A stretch of DNA of 64,000 bases from Actinostola sp. cb2023 (lineage: Eukaryota; Cnidaria; Anthozoa; Actiniaria; Actinostolidae). The notes under the pieces are model-generated. The model worked only from the letters and a program-made list of their open reading frames with translations. It made no database searches and was not told where the DNA came from. The DNA is taken from the NCBI GenBank assembly GCA_033675265.1, contig JAUJYZ010001013.1, positions 1 to 64,000 on the forward strand. Reading direction: 5' to 3'. Of this stretch, positions 36,935 to 48,972 are shown in pieces. How positions within the stretch are numbered: the first letter of the stretch is position 1; each line of letters begins with the position of its first letter. The translations under genes were made by a program, and so were the position numbers.

Positions 36935-37270
36935 TTTATGTTTTGTCGCACAAGTTCCAAACAAAACGCACGAAGGCTGAAAGGCTGTTCATCGGGCTAG
37001 CCATGATCAACAATGCAACCATGCTCGGCGGTCCTCTCGTGTTCAGTGTCAGTTTGACTGATATAATCGGCACCACAGCCGGCACAGGTACATCGGTAAA
37101 GTAACGGTGTTGAGTCCTTAACAAAGCAAGTTGTTTTGTAAAGTCAGTTAACGAGGACTGTGAAATCGACTGTCTTGTCCTTCTTGAGACATCTGCGTAG
37201 TTTGCGGATGCAGGCTCTCACGAGAGATTGGCCAGTGTTTCCTAGGTACAGTAAGGTCTACGTAAATGGT
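36935..37270 (-). pseudogene. Penelope-like retroelement C-terminal remnant
   Basis: Minus-strand frames give YLGNTGQSLVRACIRKLRR, then after a break YRCTCAGCGADYISQTDTEH, resembling the region before and into the GIY-YIG endonuclease of Penelope-like elements (LGxTS...; YxCxGCxAxYIGxT, from memory). At least two stops or shifts interrupt it and the catalytic part is lost. It lies in the 1.8-kb segment unique to copy A, so it probably arrived as an insertion. Confidence 0.45.
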
Positions 37271-38510
37271 GTAGGGATTTTTTGTCAAGGCTCTCACGCT
37301 TGCCATCTATCTTTCTTGTTGAGGACATGATTGGTTGTTACTCGGGCTACCTGCAAGTGGGTTCGGGTCAGAAGTTCCAGTCCTTCCCGGTCACAGGAAG
37401 CCCAGAGAAAAGAAAGAGAGAGTCGTGATTCGAGCGGCGCATAGTCCGAAACCATGGCAACTTCATGCCGTTGATCACGAGGCGTCCGCCATTAAATTGC
37501 GGTTAGTCGAAGTCACTGAAATGATGTTTGATGGATTTCAAACCCTCTTAATTACACTGTGAGATGAAAGATTACAAAGTACTACCTAGCAGCTTTTAAG
37601 TGCAGAACAACGGTGAACTAAAACAGACGGAGAGAATCCACCTCAAGGCTAGAACGTGTGGATCGAGCGGCATCTACTCGAAGACACAGGGTCGAGAAAA
37701 CAAATGAATCACATCATTCCAAAGTTCATACTTCTTAAAATTCTTGAATTCGATAGTTCTTTTAATTTCATGTTTGATACTAAATAATTGACTAACTTGA
37801 CACAAGGTTGGTGTCCAACAGAGTATTGATTTATAAACCTTGAGCTGTATTAAACTGAGTTCCATAGACTTCGAAGTGTTATGTGGTAGCGTGTAATTTC
37901 TCTAACGTCCGAAAGTATATAAGTCCAATAACTCGTAAGTTTATAGTGTTGATCTTATCGCAGTTGAGTTTGTGAAACCGATTTCAGGAGGGGTGACCAG
38001 GGGTGCGACGTAAGTGGCACTATAAACTCGCCATTTATACCAATGAAGTAGCATCTCAAAAAGGAAAAATCGGTATTTGATATAACGGCTGTGCATTTTA
38101 GTAGGTCGCGAAAATACAGTATACCCTATTCACTCCTTCTCCAGTTTACAGCAATTACAAAGTGAGCGGCGACTTGATTCGGACTTATGCTATACCGCAT
38201 GCATGTACTTGCCACATGCACAAGTCAACGCAAATCGCTCAGTCACACCAGCAATTAAGTTCGCCAGGGCGTAAGTTCAGCCCGAGTGAACGCACGTAGT
38301 GCGTCGTGTTCTATTTCCGAGGCGGCGGGGAAAGCCATTCCAAGCAATACATTTTGCGGATTTTCATGCAGTTGTTGGTTAAGGTTCTTGACTTTTTAGT
38401 TCGATGAATCAGCGGTCTATCCTCTATCATCAAGGGGCCGATTGGGGCAAGCTCCACGGATGATTATTAGTGGTAGTCATCTTTACACACTTTTTAAAAA
38501 GCCTTGATTT
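37271..38510. other. rest of the copy-A-specific insert
   Basis: No further coding similarity recognised. Contains GTGGGTTCGGGTCAGAAGTTCC and a short AGTTCGGGGTG-like context, without clear repeat ends. Confidence 0.3.
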
Positions 38511-38836
38511 TGAGTTTTGGGAGGAAAGGTGCGGAAGAAGGGATTCTGATGATTGGAAATAAGTGTTGGGTGTAAGGTTTGGGAATAAGGGATTGGAAAT
38601 GAGTGTTGGGTGTAAGGTTTGGGAATAACGGATAAAGATTGACCTTTGGAGAATAGGGGAATAATTCAGCTACGGAATGTTAGTTGATCTGTGAATCGGA
38701 AAGAGGGCAAGACGGTGGAACGAACGGATCCATAGGAATTGTTCCAACCGCTGGAACAATGGATCTTAATTATTCCCCATTCTTAATCATCGATCCGGGG
38801 GACAATGGCGGTTTGAATATACTACTATTCTCAGTG

Positions 38837-39640
38837 GTCTTCCCCGCTCTATAATGGCTAAGTTATGGGGAAATTGGTAGCCGGCAACAAAGGAGACTCA
38901 ACCCATCGAAAGAACTGGCCCAAGAGACCCAACACTCAAACCTAAAGAAAGCACAGACGTTGAGTTTGCTTCAACACGAATAGCATGATCAATTATATTC
39001 TATTATCCCCTGGGATAAAGTGGGAGTAGGCTCTTCCCCGGTGACCCACGAGGTTTCGGACAGTAACCTTCAAAGGATCAAAGCACTTCCAGATCTCCCA
39101 GTCGGGGGATTAAGGTACATATGGGTGGGGAAAGGGCCAGCCCAGGGGATAACAGCCCTGCCGTTCGGTGGAACCGAAAGGGAATAAGACTCCCCTGCAA
39201 GCACTGTTACACCCAGGGTGGTGGAGGAGGGAAAGATAAATATAAATAAATAAATAAAACATGCTCAAATCACTGTGGCAACCCAACATTTCATGGCAAA
39301 CAAACTTTAATGACTAACAAAGGCTCACCGGCCAATAACGACATAAAGCCTCGAGCAGAGGAGCTACAATGAATATTGTCCTTAAATTAGCGCTCCAAGG
39401 GCCCCTGTTAAAGGCATAAACAACGTAAGCCCATCCATATAAGACAGCGACATATGAAATAACAGACATGAAACGACCAGTAAACGGGCGAGACAATCGC
39501 ATCAGTCTGGACAAACGAGTAAAGCGGCGGAACAACCGCAACAGTACCTGGTATGGGCAGGAAACTGGCGGAACGATCAAGAACGACAGCAAACACGCGG
39601 AACGACCGCAACCATTACTGGAAACGACCAATAAACAGGC
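38837..39640. other. probable retroposon fragment ending in TAAA repeats
   Basis: A G/C-rich stretch (GGTGACCCACGAGGTTTCGG ... GGGATAACAGCCCTGCCG ... CACCCAGGGTGG) ends at 39,240-39,258 in TAAATAAATAAATAAA, a non-LTR retroposon-like tail. No protein frame recognised. Confidence 0.35.
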
Positions 39641-39644
39641 GGAC

Positions 39645-40562
39645 CAACCTCGACAATCTGGAATTTACCGACCAGCAAATATGCGGACTCACCGCGACAA
39701 TCTGGAATTTACCGACCAGCAAATATGCGGACTCACCGCGACAATCTGGAATTTACCGGCCAGTCGCATGACAGATGCGGACTCACCGCGACAATCTGGA
39801 ATTTACCGACCAGTAAACAGGCAGACCAACCGCGACACTCTGGAATTTACCGACCAGCAAACAGGCGGACCAACTGCGACAATCTGGAATTTACCGACCA
39901 GTAGCATGACATATGCAGACTCACTGCGACAATCTGGAATTTTCCGACCAGTTAACATGCAGACTCGATGCGACACTCTGGAATTTTCCGAACAGTTAAC
40001 ATGCAGACTCGCTGCGACAATCTGGAATTTACCGACCAGTAAACAGGCAGACCAACCGCGACACTCTGGAATTTACCGACCAGCAAACAGGCGGACCAAC
40101 TGCGACAATCTGGAATTTACCGACCAGTAGCATGACATATGCAGACTCACTGCGACAATCTGGAATTTTCCGACCAGTTAACATGCAGACTCGATGCGAC
40201 ACTCTAGAATTTTCCGAACAGTTAACATGCAGACTCGCTGCGACAATCTGGAATTTCCCGACCAGTTAACATGCAGACTTACTGCGACAATCTGGAATTT
40301 CCCGACCAGTTAACATGCAGACTCGCTGCGACAATCTGGAATTTCCCGACCAGTTAACATGCAGACTCACTGCGACAATCTGGAATTTCCCGACCAGTTA
40401 ACATGCAGACTCACTGCGACAATCTGGAATTTCCCGACCAGTTAACATGCAGACTCGCTGCGATAATCTGGAATTTCCCGACCAGTTAACATGCAGACTC
40501 GCCGCGACAATCTGGAATTTCCCGACCAGTTCACATGTTGACACACCGCGACAATCTGGATA
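39645..40562. repeat. 44-45-bp minisatellite, ~20 copies
   Basis: Unit GACAATCTGGAATTTACCGA + CCAG + variable AACATGCAGACTC(G/A)CTGC. Early units are diverse; the last eight are nearly uniform with CCCGACCAGTTAACATGCAG. The 220-codon open frame is read-through. Confidence 0.9.
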
Positions 40563-42820
40563 GACCCCTGAGCTACACGGGCGGATCAACTGAGCCTAAA
40601 AGAAATGAAAATATAGAACAAAACCAAAGTAGTAAACAGCAAAGTTTTTGACTACAATCTCGAAAACGTATGATAAACATTCCTTAATGCAAGTGAGTAA
40701 AGAAACACAATGGGAGCTAATTATGAAGGCATGTGAAAGCGAGCGTAACACGTGGAATGAAAAGGCGACGAGAACACATATGCAAATGCAAAGCAGCCCA
40801 AACTAAAGCAAAGAAAAATAACCTGGAAATATAACCGCTATGTTAGAGAGACCCGAGACAAAAAAAGCAGAAATAAACGATTAAAATAACTAGGCAACCC
40901 GCGTGAGGGGAACATAAAGAAGTGTGCGGAAGCCACCAGGAATAATGACATGACCACAACACAACGGCCACGTGGAACAAACCAAGAACGGTAAACAACT
41001 CTGAAGTAAATAAAATCGCGATAACAACCAAACAGTTTACCTACAAGTCCAAGTATTCCCTAATAGAACGAACACCACACCATTAGAACCTTCAGAGCCT
41101 GGACGAGCGAATGTGAAGAAGCTTGCCATGAGGCCAGCGTCTTGAGCTGGCGGAGAAAGCAGTGGAACCGTTGAAAGTAGAGAAGAGAAAAAACCACGAG
41201 CATCGCCGACTTGAAGTTCAGAAGGGTTGCGTGCTTGAAATTATGGAGCAGGACGTTGGGAAGCCATACACTGGTAGAAGCATTAAATGTAGACCTTTGT
41301 GAAGACGACACTGTTCGCTGCTCAACGCTTACTATCGAGTGACGATGGGGCATGGTTACTCAGCCCTTATATACGCTGTGAGAGACCGCTGAGCATAGTG
41401 TTTTTTTTTGGGCGTCAGTTGTGCAATATCCGGTCACATGCTATCGAGACCAAATATACCGAGGCTCACCGAGGCCTAGTATCTCCATTAGATATAAGTG
41501 TATTGGAACCATTTATATACAAACATTTATCTTTCTCGCAATCGATGTGGGACTTTGTCAAATCCAAAACACTACGCATGACCACTAATTCCATAGACAA
41601 TCGTCACTAAAAATAAAGTCAAAATCAAATCAAATCAGATGATATTGTCAAAGCTGGTGTGTTTTTAGCGGCGTCTAGCGAAAGCATGGGGTCTTGTACT
41701 ATTGAATTGTCTCGCACATGCGCAATGTGTTATATAGGCGTCGTGATTCCCGATCTAAAAAGCGGTTAAATTAAATGTGTTGGCCAAATGAAGGATAAAA
41801 AGACGAGGTATAAAGCAACAAGTCAGAGCCCAGGCATCCACGTACCACGGCTTAGACATTGCACACAAATCCTAACTTCGGCCTTCATCGGTCGCTGTTC
41901 AGCGCTCGTCAACACATCAAAATTCACAAGACAACTCGGACCCATCATCGAATAAATACAACTCAAAACCTCAAGAAAACTTATTTTTTAGGGAACGATA
42001 TAGAAAAATAATGCTTTTGAGAAACAAACAAACTCATACTCAAAACATAAAATGACCGGTTGAACCACACCACGTGAAATTTTCGAATCGCTCAAAACCA
42101 CTCAAAAACACAATTTCTTGCTCAGATTTCTACACCAACGTGTTCTTTAATTTTCAGACTACTGTTGTGAAGACATTTTTGAGAATCTCATACCCTCTGA
42201 AGGCTTTCTAAGAGCTCATTCCTGATCCAACGAACGAAAATCCAAAGACGTCACGATCCACTGATTTCTACGTTTGGGCTACCTGTGACCACTGGATCCT
42301 CGAGCATGTTCAAGAGTACGCTGTCGTACGTCTTTAAACGTATTTGAGGTCACTTGAGGTCACATCTTAAGGCTAACAGAAGCAGCTTTTGATTTTTAAT
42401 CGATAATTCCTTTCTGATTTCGAGATAAATCGAACAAGATCTTTCAATGTATAGGCAGAGACAGCAGATTGGTCGAGCTTTGTCACATCATACCGTAGTC
42501 TGAATCAACTGGATGTTTCAAAGATACGAAGTTCGACTTTCCTCTGCGATATTAAACGAAGAAACCAAAGACGTTATCAGAACCGTCTGACCATGAATAT
42601 GAACCTCAACTGGACGTTCCAAGTACGTGCTACGGAAATACGATTCGGAGATTTTTATCTATGCTCACCGCCACATATATACATAGTCTCCCTCGTCACG
42701 CAACTGTCAGTCATTGTCAGGTCCCTCCTCACGCAATGTCAGTCCTTGTCATAAGCCCGAGTGTACGCTCATTGAGCGTCTTGTTTTTGAGATGTTTGGA
42801 AAGCTGTTACTCGTTCAATA
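40563..42820. other. no gene supported; TATA box near 41,372 (-)
   Basis: On the minus strand GCGTATATAAGGGCTGAG at about 41,365-41,380 is a good TATA box, followed by a 97-codon frame (41,353-41,060) whose ATG lies too close to the TATA to be transcribed. AATAAAGTCAAAATCAAATC at 41,610 resembles a retroposon tail. Confidence 0.35.
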
Positions 42821-42821
42821 T

Positions 42822-45498
42822 CTAACTAAACCTATCGAAACTCCTGAAACTTACAGGATGGTGGGGGAGATACCACGTTACATCAGACCTTTCAGCTGCC
42901 TCCTCATTGCTCATTTTTTTCGCGTATCCCTTGGCAACGTAGTCGTCAATGACAGCTTTGTACTTGATTCTGAGTTCTTCGTCACGCTTTAGTCTACCTT
43001 TCAAGTGCTGTAATCTTGCTTCAGCAAGGGGTCTGTTGTATGGCAATTGTACAGCGGATTCACGCCAAAGTAGTCCCATCTGGTAGTGACCATCAACCTT
43101 GGACGATGTGTCTTCAATGATTTTCAGTGCGTCACGATCTTCAACAGACATATATATAGGTTTAAATGCTGTCTTCTCGATACCATGAGACTCGATTTCC
43201 CAAAATCTTCGCAGGTTTACTTCCAGTGTAGAATCATGATTACAAACACAGTTCACGTTGACACTTGACCTTGTATTATCAGTTCCTCCAAGGATGCTCC
43301 AGCCAAGAATGGACTTAATGGCCAGCGGTTGATTTGGATGTCCCTTTCGAACTTCAATAGGAATGAAAGCTTCTTGAACATTTGTCCCCAACAAAACTGA
43401 TATCTTGGATCTTTCTACTTGAGGAAATGGTATAGCCTGGAGATGCGGCAAGGTGTGTACTTTCTTGTTTAGATGTTTCAATGGGATGGTAAGATCCTTC
43501 ACTGCCCAAGCTATTGGGACCTCGATCAGGTTAATATCATGGTATTCTACTGAAGAAAATCTAAATTTCACTCTTGACGATGTTTCTTGGATGTTTTTCT
43601 TTACTGCAGTGTCAATCAAGATGTTCTCTTTCTCTCCTTCAATGTTCAGAAGTGATGCCAGGGATTGATCAATCATCATGGTATCAGATCCTGAATCAAT
43701 TAGTGCATAGGTGGACATCCTTCTATTTCCTTGACCAATTACAACAATTGGGACGACTTGGAGTAAAGTCTCAACATGTTCTTCAGATGAAATAACATTA
43801 CATCGTTTTGATCGATCGTCAGTTTGATGTTCGTCTTTCTTTGAAGGAATTCCAAACACATGCAGCAACGTATGATGAGTGCACACTTTGCAGCGTCCGG
43901 TAGATGGGCATGAACGGGATAGGTGACTTTTGGAATTAAGACAATTGAAACATAGCCCACGTGACTTGATGAACTCACTGCGGTCCTTCACTGGTTTAGA
44001 CTTGAAATCTTCGCAGCAATACAATTTATGGGACTCTGAACGCAACGGACATGCTTGTACTTGCTGAGATGTTGCTTCGTTCGTCATGGTGTTGCTTCTA
44101 CCTTGTACTGAGTTCACTGTGCTTAATTGGTTTGAGCTCGTTAATAGGGTCGTAGCCTTTGGTTTGAAAGATGAAGATGTGGCCTGTACCTTGGCAGATG
44201 TGTCAGAGAAGAATGGGTGATTTGCGACATACGCTTGTTCCTTTAGAAAATCAACCACGTCTTTAAAGGTTGGCATTGTTTGACCTCTTTTCTCCAGCTT
44301 TCTCAGATAGTTAGCGAAGTTGGCTTGGTACGATTTTGGCAGTTTCAGAATGATGCTTTCAAGATGGCTTGAATTCATTTCGTGTAAGCATCCAATGTTT
44401 CAATGTTTCATATGTAGATTCAGCAGTGTCAGCGAATTTTTGAAGCGCTTCTCGATCACTGTAGTGGATGACTGGACCTTTGATGAGTTTATCAACACAT
44501 GCACGGATGATTTGACATGGTCGTCCATACCGCTCTTCCAGGACTGTAAGTGCCTTGTTGAGACCGTCTGGTAGTATAGGGTTTCGTAAGGTAATACAGC
44601 TTTCAAAGGGTTTCCTTCTAGGAACTGCAACAGGTTGGTCATTTTTACAGAATCATCCAAGGGCTTTGACTCGACCAGAAGACGAAATATTTGCCTAATG
44701 GTAGGATAATCCTCAGAGTTGCCGCTGAACTTGATTACCTTGGCAGCTGGCAGATTGTGGGAAATACGTATACGTTCCATCGTTTCAACCATTGTTTTCA
44801 TTACATTTTCTTGTGGCCGTTTTTCTTTAGAATCATCGACAGCAATGGTGTTAAATGGTTTCACTTGAGCACTAGTAAGAGGAACTTGGTCTTGCAATGT
44901 TTCATAATCGTGTTCTAGCTCTTGTAGTTCTCTCTCGGCCATTTTCTCCTCTAATCTGGCCATTTCAGCTCGGTTGTTTGCTTCTTGAATATCTTTCTCG
45001 GCTTCAAGTGCAGCTAATTCAATACGCCGTTGAAGATCCATATGTAATTTTTTCGTTTCAATCTCTAAGGTCTTTCTTTTCTGATTGACAGTGTGCGTTC
45101 GCTCTAATTCTGCTTTAAGAGCAACATGCCTTGCAGCTCTTAATCTCTCGCTGGCTTCTGAGTGTCTGGATGAAGAACTTCGTGAAGAGCGGCCAGACTG
45201 GATTGACAATGAAGTACCTCTGAGGGGCTGTATGATGGTGGAGCACGTTCGGTAAGACCTCGGGAGAATGATATATCTCTGATGCTGGTGCAGAGGCAAT
45301 AAGATGAATTGGGTGGTTGTAATGGGCTGTAGCTTCAGCGATGTACTTCTCTAGAATCTCCATATACGCGTTCATTCTCTCCTCCTGCTGGCTTTCTTGT
45401 TCGTGGACTATAGTTATTTCTGGAAAATCTCGGTAAGGGTCCAATGAATCGAGGTAAACACTGGAAGACTCTTTAAATCTTTTCCATGCTGCTTGCAA
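42822..45498 (-). pseudogene. BEL/Pao retrotransposon gag-protease, decayed and truncated
   Basis: Three minus-strand frames in order. 45,498-45,115 and 45,299-44,400 give a coiled-coil Glu/Arg-rich gag and the DUF1759 domain (LPAAKVIKFSGNSEDYP). 44,378-42,822 gives the end of gag, a zinc knuckle (CFNCLNSKSHLSRSCP), the DUF1758 aspartic protease with DSGSD, and the linker HYQMGLLWR...NRPLAEARLQHLKGR that precedes reverse transcriptase. At least two frameshifts separate the frames. Similarity stops at WYLPHHPV near 42,860, so reverse transcriptase, RNase H, integrase and the 3' LTR are absent. The break falls at a GTAAGT. A full element would be about twice this length. Confidence 0.85.
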
Positions 45499-45499
45499 T

Positions 45500-46020
45500 T
45501 TAAACTATATTTCTTTGACTTTTACAATGTTCGAATAATCCACAATTAATTTTTTAATGTCAATTCTAAAACTCATTAATAATTCATGAATCATTGGCAA
45601 ATGGGAGCTATCCATTTGGTCAGGTGCATGGACCTTTATACCCCCGTACAGACCTGCCAAACTATTAGTTACATTACTAGTCAGTGTTATAACTAAAATA
45701 GTTCATTCATGAGTGTTATAACTAAAAGTGATAGAACACTTATGTTTCGGCATTAATCAGTTCTAGAACTGACTACCTGAAACACAGGCCTGTTATCTCC
45801 TTTCATTGTATTGATATTAATATTAATTAATGAATAAAGTATTATTATTATTAAAGGTCTCAGTTTTAGAATCGCATCACTGACCTTTACATGGGCAATT
45901 TTGGAATGTAATATTACTAGGTTCCTTCTGACACCAACAATACCTCTTTCATTATTATTATTACTCGCCTTGGGCGCATAACTATATCCACTGATACAAC
46001 ACAGCCTCTCATTTTATAAA
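45500..46020. other. upstream flank of the BEL/Pao remnant
   Basis: Minus-strand TGGATTATTCGAACATTG just upstream of gag could be a BEL leader. Duplicated AGTGTTATAACTAAAA lies near 45,685 and 45,715. LTR ends cannot be fixed. An AATAAAGTATTATTATT tail is at 45,829. Confidence 0.3.
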
Positions 46021-46022
46021 TA

Positions 46023-46499
46023 CCGTATAATCCTGGTTATAAGCCCCCCCCGGTTATTAGCCCCCCTGATTATAAGCCCACCTGTCTGCTAACAGAAATG
46101 TCCTCCCGGTTATAAGCCCCCCCTCCCTGGTTATAAGCCCCCTTCATTTACTCCTCCCCATGCATACGGGGTACCATATACAGGAAACAATAGTCAGGCA
46201 ATTAGATGTACGTAGCAAACGAGACTGATGGAGTCCAGTAGTATATGGTAGCTCATTAATTGAAAATTCGCTCACATTATAGTTTTTTTCTGAGCATATT
46301 CACGTTTAAAATCCTTTACTGTTTAACTAAAATGATTATGATTATAAACATTTTTGTTTTTTTTATAAAATGGATCTCAGACTATTTTTTCCTCCCTTTC
46401 ATAAGCCCCCCCCGGTTATAAGACCCCCCCGATTATAAGCCCACCACAAAAGCCTTATGAATTTATATAAGCCCAGGGCTTATAACTGGGATTCTACGG
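46023..46499. mobile_element. 477-bp TA-target MITE at the 3' end of a gene
   Basis: Ends CCGTATAATCCTGGTTATAA and complement of CCGTAGAATCCCAGTTATAA, flanked by TA at 46021-46022 and 46500-46501. GGTTATAAGCCCCCC occurs repeatedly inside. Same general style as the element at 1161. Confidence 0.8.
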
Positions 46500-46505
46500 T
46501 ATCAC

Positions 46506-48593
46506 TTAATGTTCTGTAACCTCATATCTAGGAACAATAAATTTTACACCAGGTATCTGTACATCGAAGAGATTCACCATATGCAGTGGTAAATAATAAA
46601 AGGTGAGTTCACTCTGTGTGAATAAAAATGGAACATGATTGGCAACATCTTGCACCTCATAGGCTTGGAAATGTTCATTGCAGCCTAGAGTGGTTAATTT
46701 GTTGACCACAAATCTAATTTTGTTGGGGTCTCTGTTCACAACACAGATCTTTTTCACTATGGCAAATTCAGCGTCCCCGTGTGCATTCAATCCAACACAA
46801 ATGATGCACCCCTCTTTATACGTGGTTCCAGTTATGGAGACCCACTTAGTTCTGCAGCAGAAAAATGAAAGAAAGAGTTAAATACATAAAATGGAGCCTA
46901 ATACACCCATACCATAAAATCACAGTTATATTTAAGCTTCCCCTCTCTCCCCCATGTATCCTGGTCATAAGTGCCCCGGTTATGAGGCCACCCATCTGCT
47001 AATGGAAAATCCCTCCCAGTTGTAACCCCTTCCCCGAGAGTCCCGTGGTTATAAGCCCACATACACTTGCAATTCAAGAACACCTCCACATATCAGTATT
47101 CCACTTTTACTTCATGTACCCTGTAACAACGAGGAGGGGAATAAGCATTAATCGGGCTTTCAGGAACCGGGCCCAGTATTCATATATTATAGATTTGAAG
47201 TAAGTGAAGGGGAAAAGGGTGTACAGTCCAAGGATATTGGGATATGAACATTGCTAAATTATGACTTCAGTTCGAAGTACCATTATAATGAACATTTGCA
47301 GTAATTAAATAACATACTCTGTGATGTTTGTTTGCCTGTCTGTGTTAGGGATGTCTGCTTGTAGTACATCAAAATAGGTGACATCACCAGCAAAAGTGTT
47401 TTTACCTAATATAAACAATACAGTATTATTTCTATCATTATACTGCCAGGGGGAAGTTAGGGAGTTGCAATTAAATGAAGACAACATGGGAAACACACAC
47501 ACAAAAAGCAACCCAAAAGTGTCATGTCCAATATGTTACCCCCCAAATATGTTACCCCCCAAATTCCATCAAAAGGATAGAGTACATTTCTGATACCCCT
47601 ATAAAAGACCTCATAAACAGAGTTCAAATTTGCATATTAAAACCCCTAAAAAGGGCTTTGCATGCCATTCATTAATTATAATATAGCAATGATATAACGC
47701 GTGCTCTGATTGGCTAGAGTTCTATGAACTATTTCCCCATGGGCTGCACACTCTCGTCAACTTCCCACTGGCCTCGTCTGATCGCGCGTGCGCTGTTCGA
47801 AATAACGCGCGTGCTCGTTGGCTAATTAAGCTTGCTATGAACTATTTCCCCATGGGCTGCACGCTCTCTAGATGCCATATTATAAATCAATTACTCAACT
47901 CGCGTCCATGCGCCCATTGCGTTATAGACGTACTCAAGAAAATATAAAGACCTCTTAACAAGCTAGAGTCGCACTCCACTACAATAGTTTTTACCTAATT
48001 ACCTAATGTCTAATTCATCAATAACAACCCCCCCCCCCCCCACCCCCATATGGTGACATAGGACAGTATAACTGTTATTGGCATCATTTAGATTTTTACA
48101 GCCTGTGAACGGTGACATTCAAGGGGCATTTATTATTTTGCCTGATTCGACCTCAAATTTGGCTAGGGTATAGGTTAATAATCGGTCTTTCGCATATCCG
48201 AAGTTGATGTTTGAAAGCCTTGAAAAAGTGGTGAATTTTGACGAGAATATGGACCGAGGTAGCGTTCGGACGGCTCGAAGTTGCCATGCCTTGTGTAAAT
48301 TTTCCTACACGATGGACGTGAAACCCACCACCATGAAATGTCAAATAACTCGCTTAAAACGGCCTCGTACGAAGAAACGACACCCACAGCTGAAAAGAAG
48401 GATGACTAAAGTTTGTTTTGACACTTTATTGGAAGCTAAAACCTCCTGAAAATCCTTTAACATTTCAACCTGAAAATGGCAAATTCACATGGTTTAGCGA
48501 ACAGAACTCACCATCGTGTCCTAGCTTAATCAGTTTGTACACAACAAATTTGGAGGGATTGATACGAAGATCCAGAGCATGTACATCCACCAT
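46506..48593 (-). CDS. three-exon gene, uncharacterised 171-aa protein
   Basis: Exon 1 (48593-48512) starts at AATATGG and reads MVDVHALDLRINPSK..., ending one base into a codon at GATG|GTGAGT. Exon 2 (47405-47318), after acceptor TTATATTAG, reads KNTFAGDVTYFDVLQAD... and ends AGA|GTATGT. Exon 3 (46851-46506), after TTCTGCTGCAG, completes the codon and ends in TAA. All three junctions agree in phase and total 516 nt with no internal stop. Introns are 1106 and 466 bp. Motifs CNEHFQAYEV and FYYLPLHMVNLF recall, from memory, the C-terminal region of large multi-copy uncharacterised animal proteins, possibly transposon-derived; here it would be a free-standing small protein. No catalytic motif or membrane segment is seen. 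A MITE lies four bases past the stop, so the native poly(A) site is displaced. Confidence 0.65.
46900..47095. repeat. diverged relative of the 46,023 MITE
   Basis: CCTGGTCATAAGTGCCCCGG, CACCCATCTGCTAATGGAAA and GTGGTTATAAGCCCACAT parallel the interior of the 46,023 element. It lies in intron 2 of the three-exon gene. Ends are eroded. Confidence 0.5.
47690..47880. repeat. ~100-bp direct duplication
   Basis: CTATGAACTATTTCCCCATG + GGCTGCAC occurs at 47,725 and 47,832, each preceded by ATAACGCG(C)GTGCTC(T)G...TTGGCTA. It lies in intron 1 of the three-exon gene. Confidence 0.75.
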
Positions 48594-48599
48594 ATTCAA

Positions 48600-48970
48600 C
48601 ACAGTCCATGATTATTACCTTCTAAGTAGAACCTCCTTAATTAATTTTTTGAAGTAACCATTGCTTAATTTAGCTTCTCTAGAAAGCCGAGACCTTTACC
48701 CGGTCGAAAGATTTCGATCTCCATTTTGATAACCGTCAAGACTAAAACTCCGAAAAAAACACTTTAATCCTTGCATTACTTTTATCTCGGTATTAATATT
48801 CTTACACAATAATACCTCTAGAAGATAAAATAATATACATATAGACTGTACATGTAAATATGAACAGAATATTGAGCATTTTATAGTCAGTATCAAGAAG
48901 ACCAGGTAATGAAATTCGTGAAGCGAGCCGTGACGTCACACTGGTATAGGTATATGATTGAATGGATATG
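48600..48970. other. upstream region of the three-exon gene
   Basis: No convincing TATA box for the minus-strand gene; TACTTAG before AAGGTAATAATC could be an acceptor for an untranslated first exon. A TGACGTCA sits at about 48,932. Confidence 0.3.
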
Positions 48971-48972
48971 CT

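Larger units (their letters stand above)
33430..38836. mobile_element. large TIR element, copy A
   Basis: TIRs of about 95 bp: the left reads TAGTATATTCAAACCGCCAT and GATCGATGATTAAGAATGGGG; the right is its complement (38,740-38,825) and ends CAGTG. Subterminal ATTGTTCCAACCGCTGGAACAAT is itself palindromic. The interior shares its promoter-like left part, a ~102-bp array and a right GGAAATAAGGATTGGG block with copy B (48,973-52,679). A holds about 1.8 kb (36,680-38,510) absent from B, and an inverted duplication at 33,843-33,966. CAGTG ends would fit CACTA/EnSpm, but the left end is eroded and no transposase is seen. Confidence 0.65.

Noticed and set aside
39468..40130. 220-codon plus-strand frame
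   Set aside because: It spans the 44-45-bp minisatellite and changes reading register with each unit.
41060..41353. 97-codon minus-strand gene behind a TATA box
   Set aside because: The ATG is closer to the TATA than a normal start site allows, and later ATGs open only very short frames.
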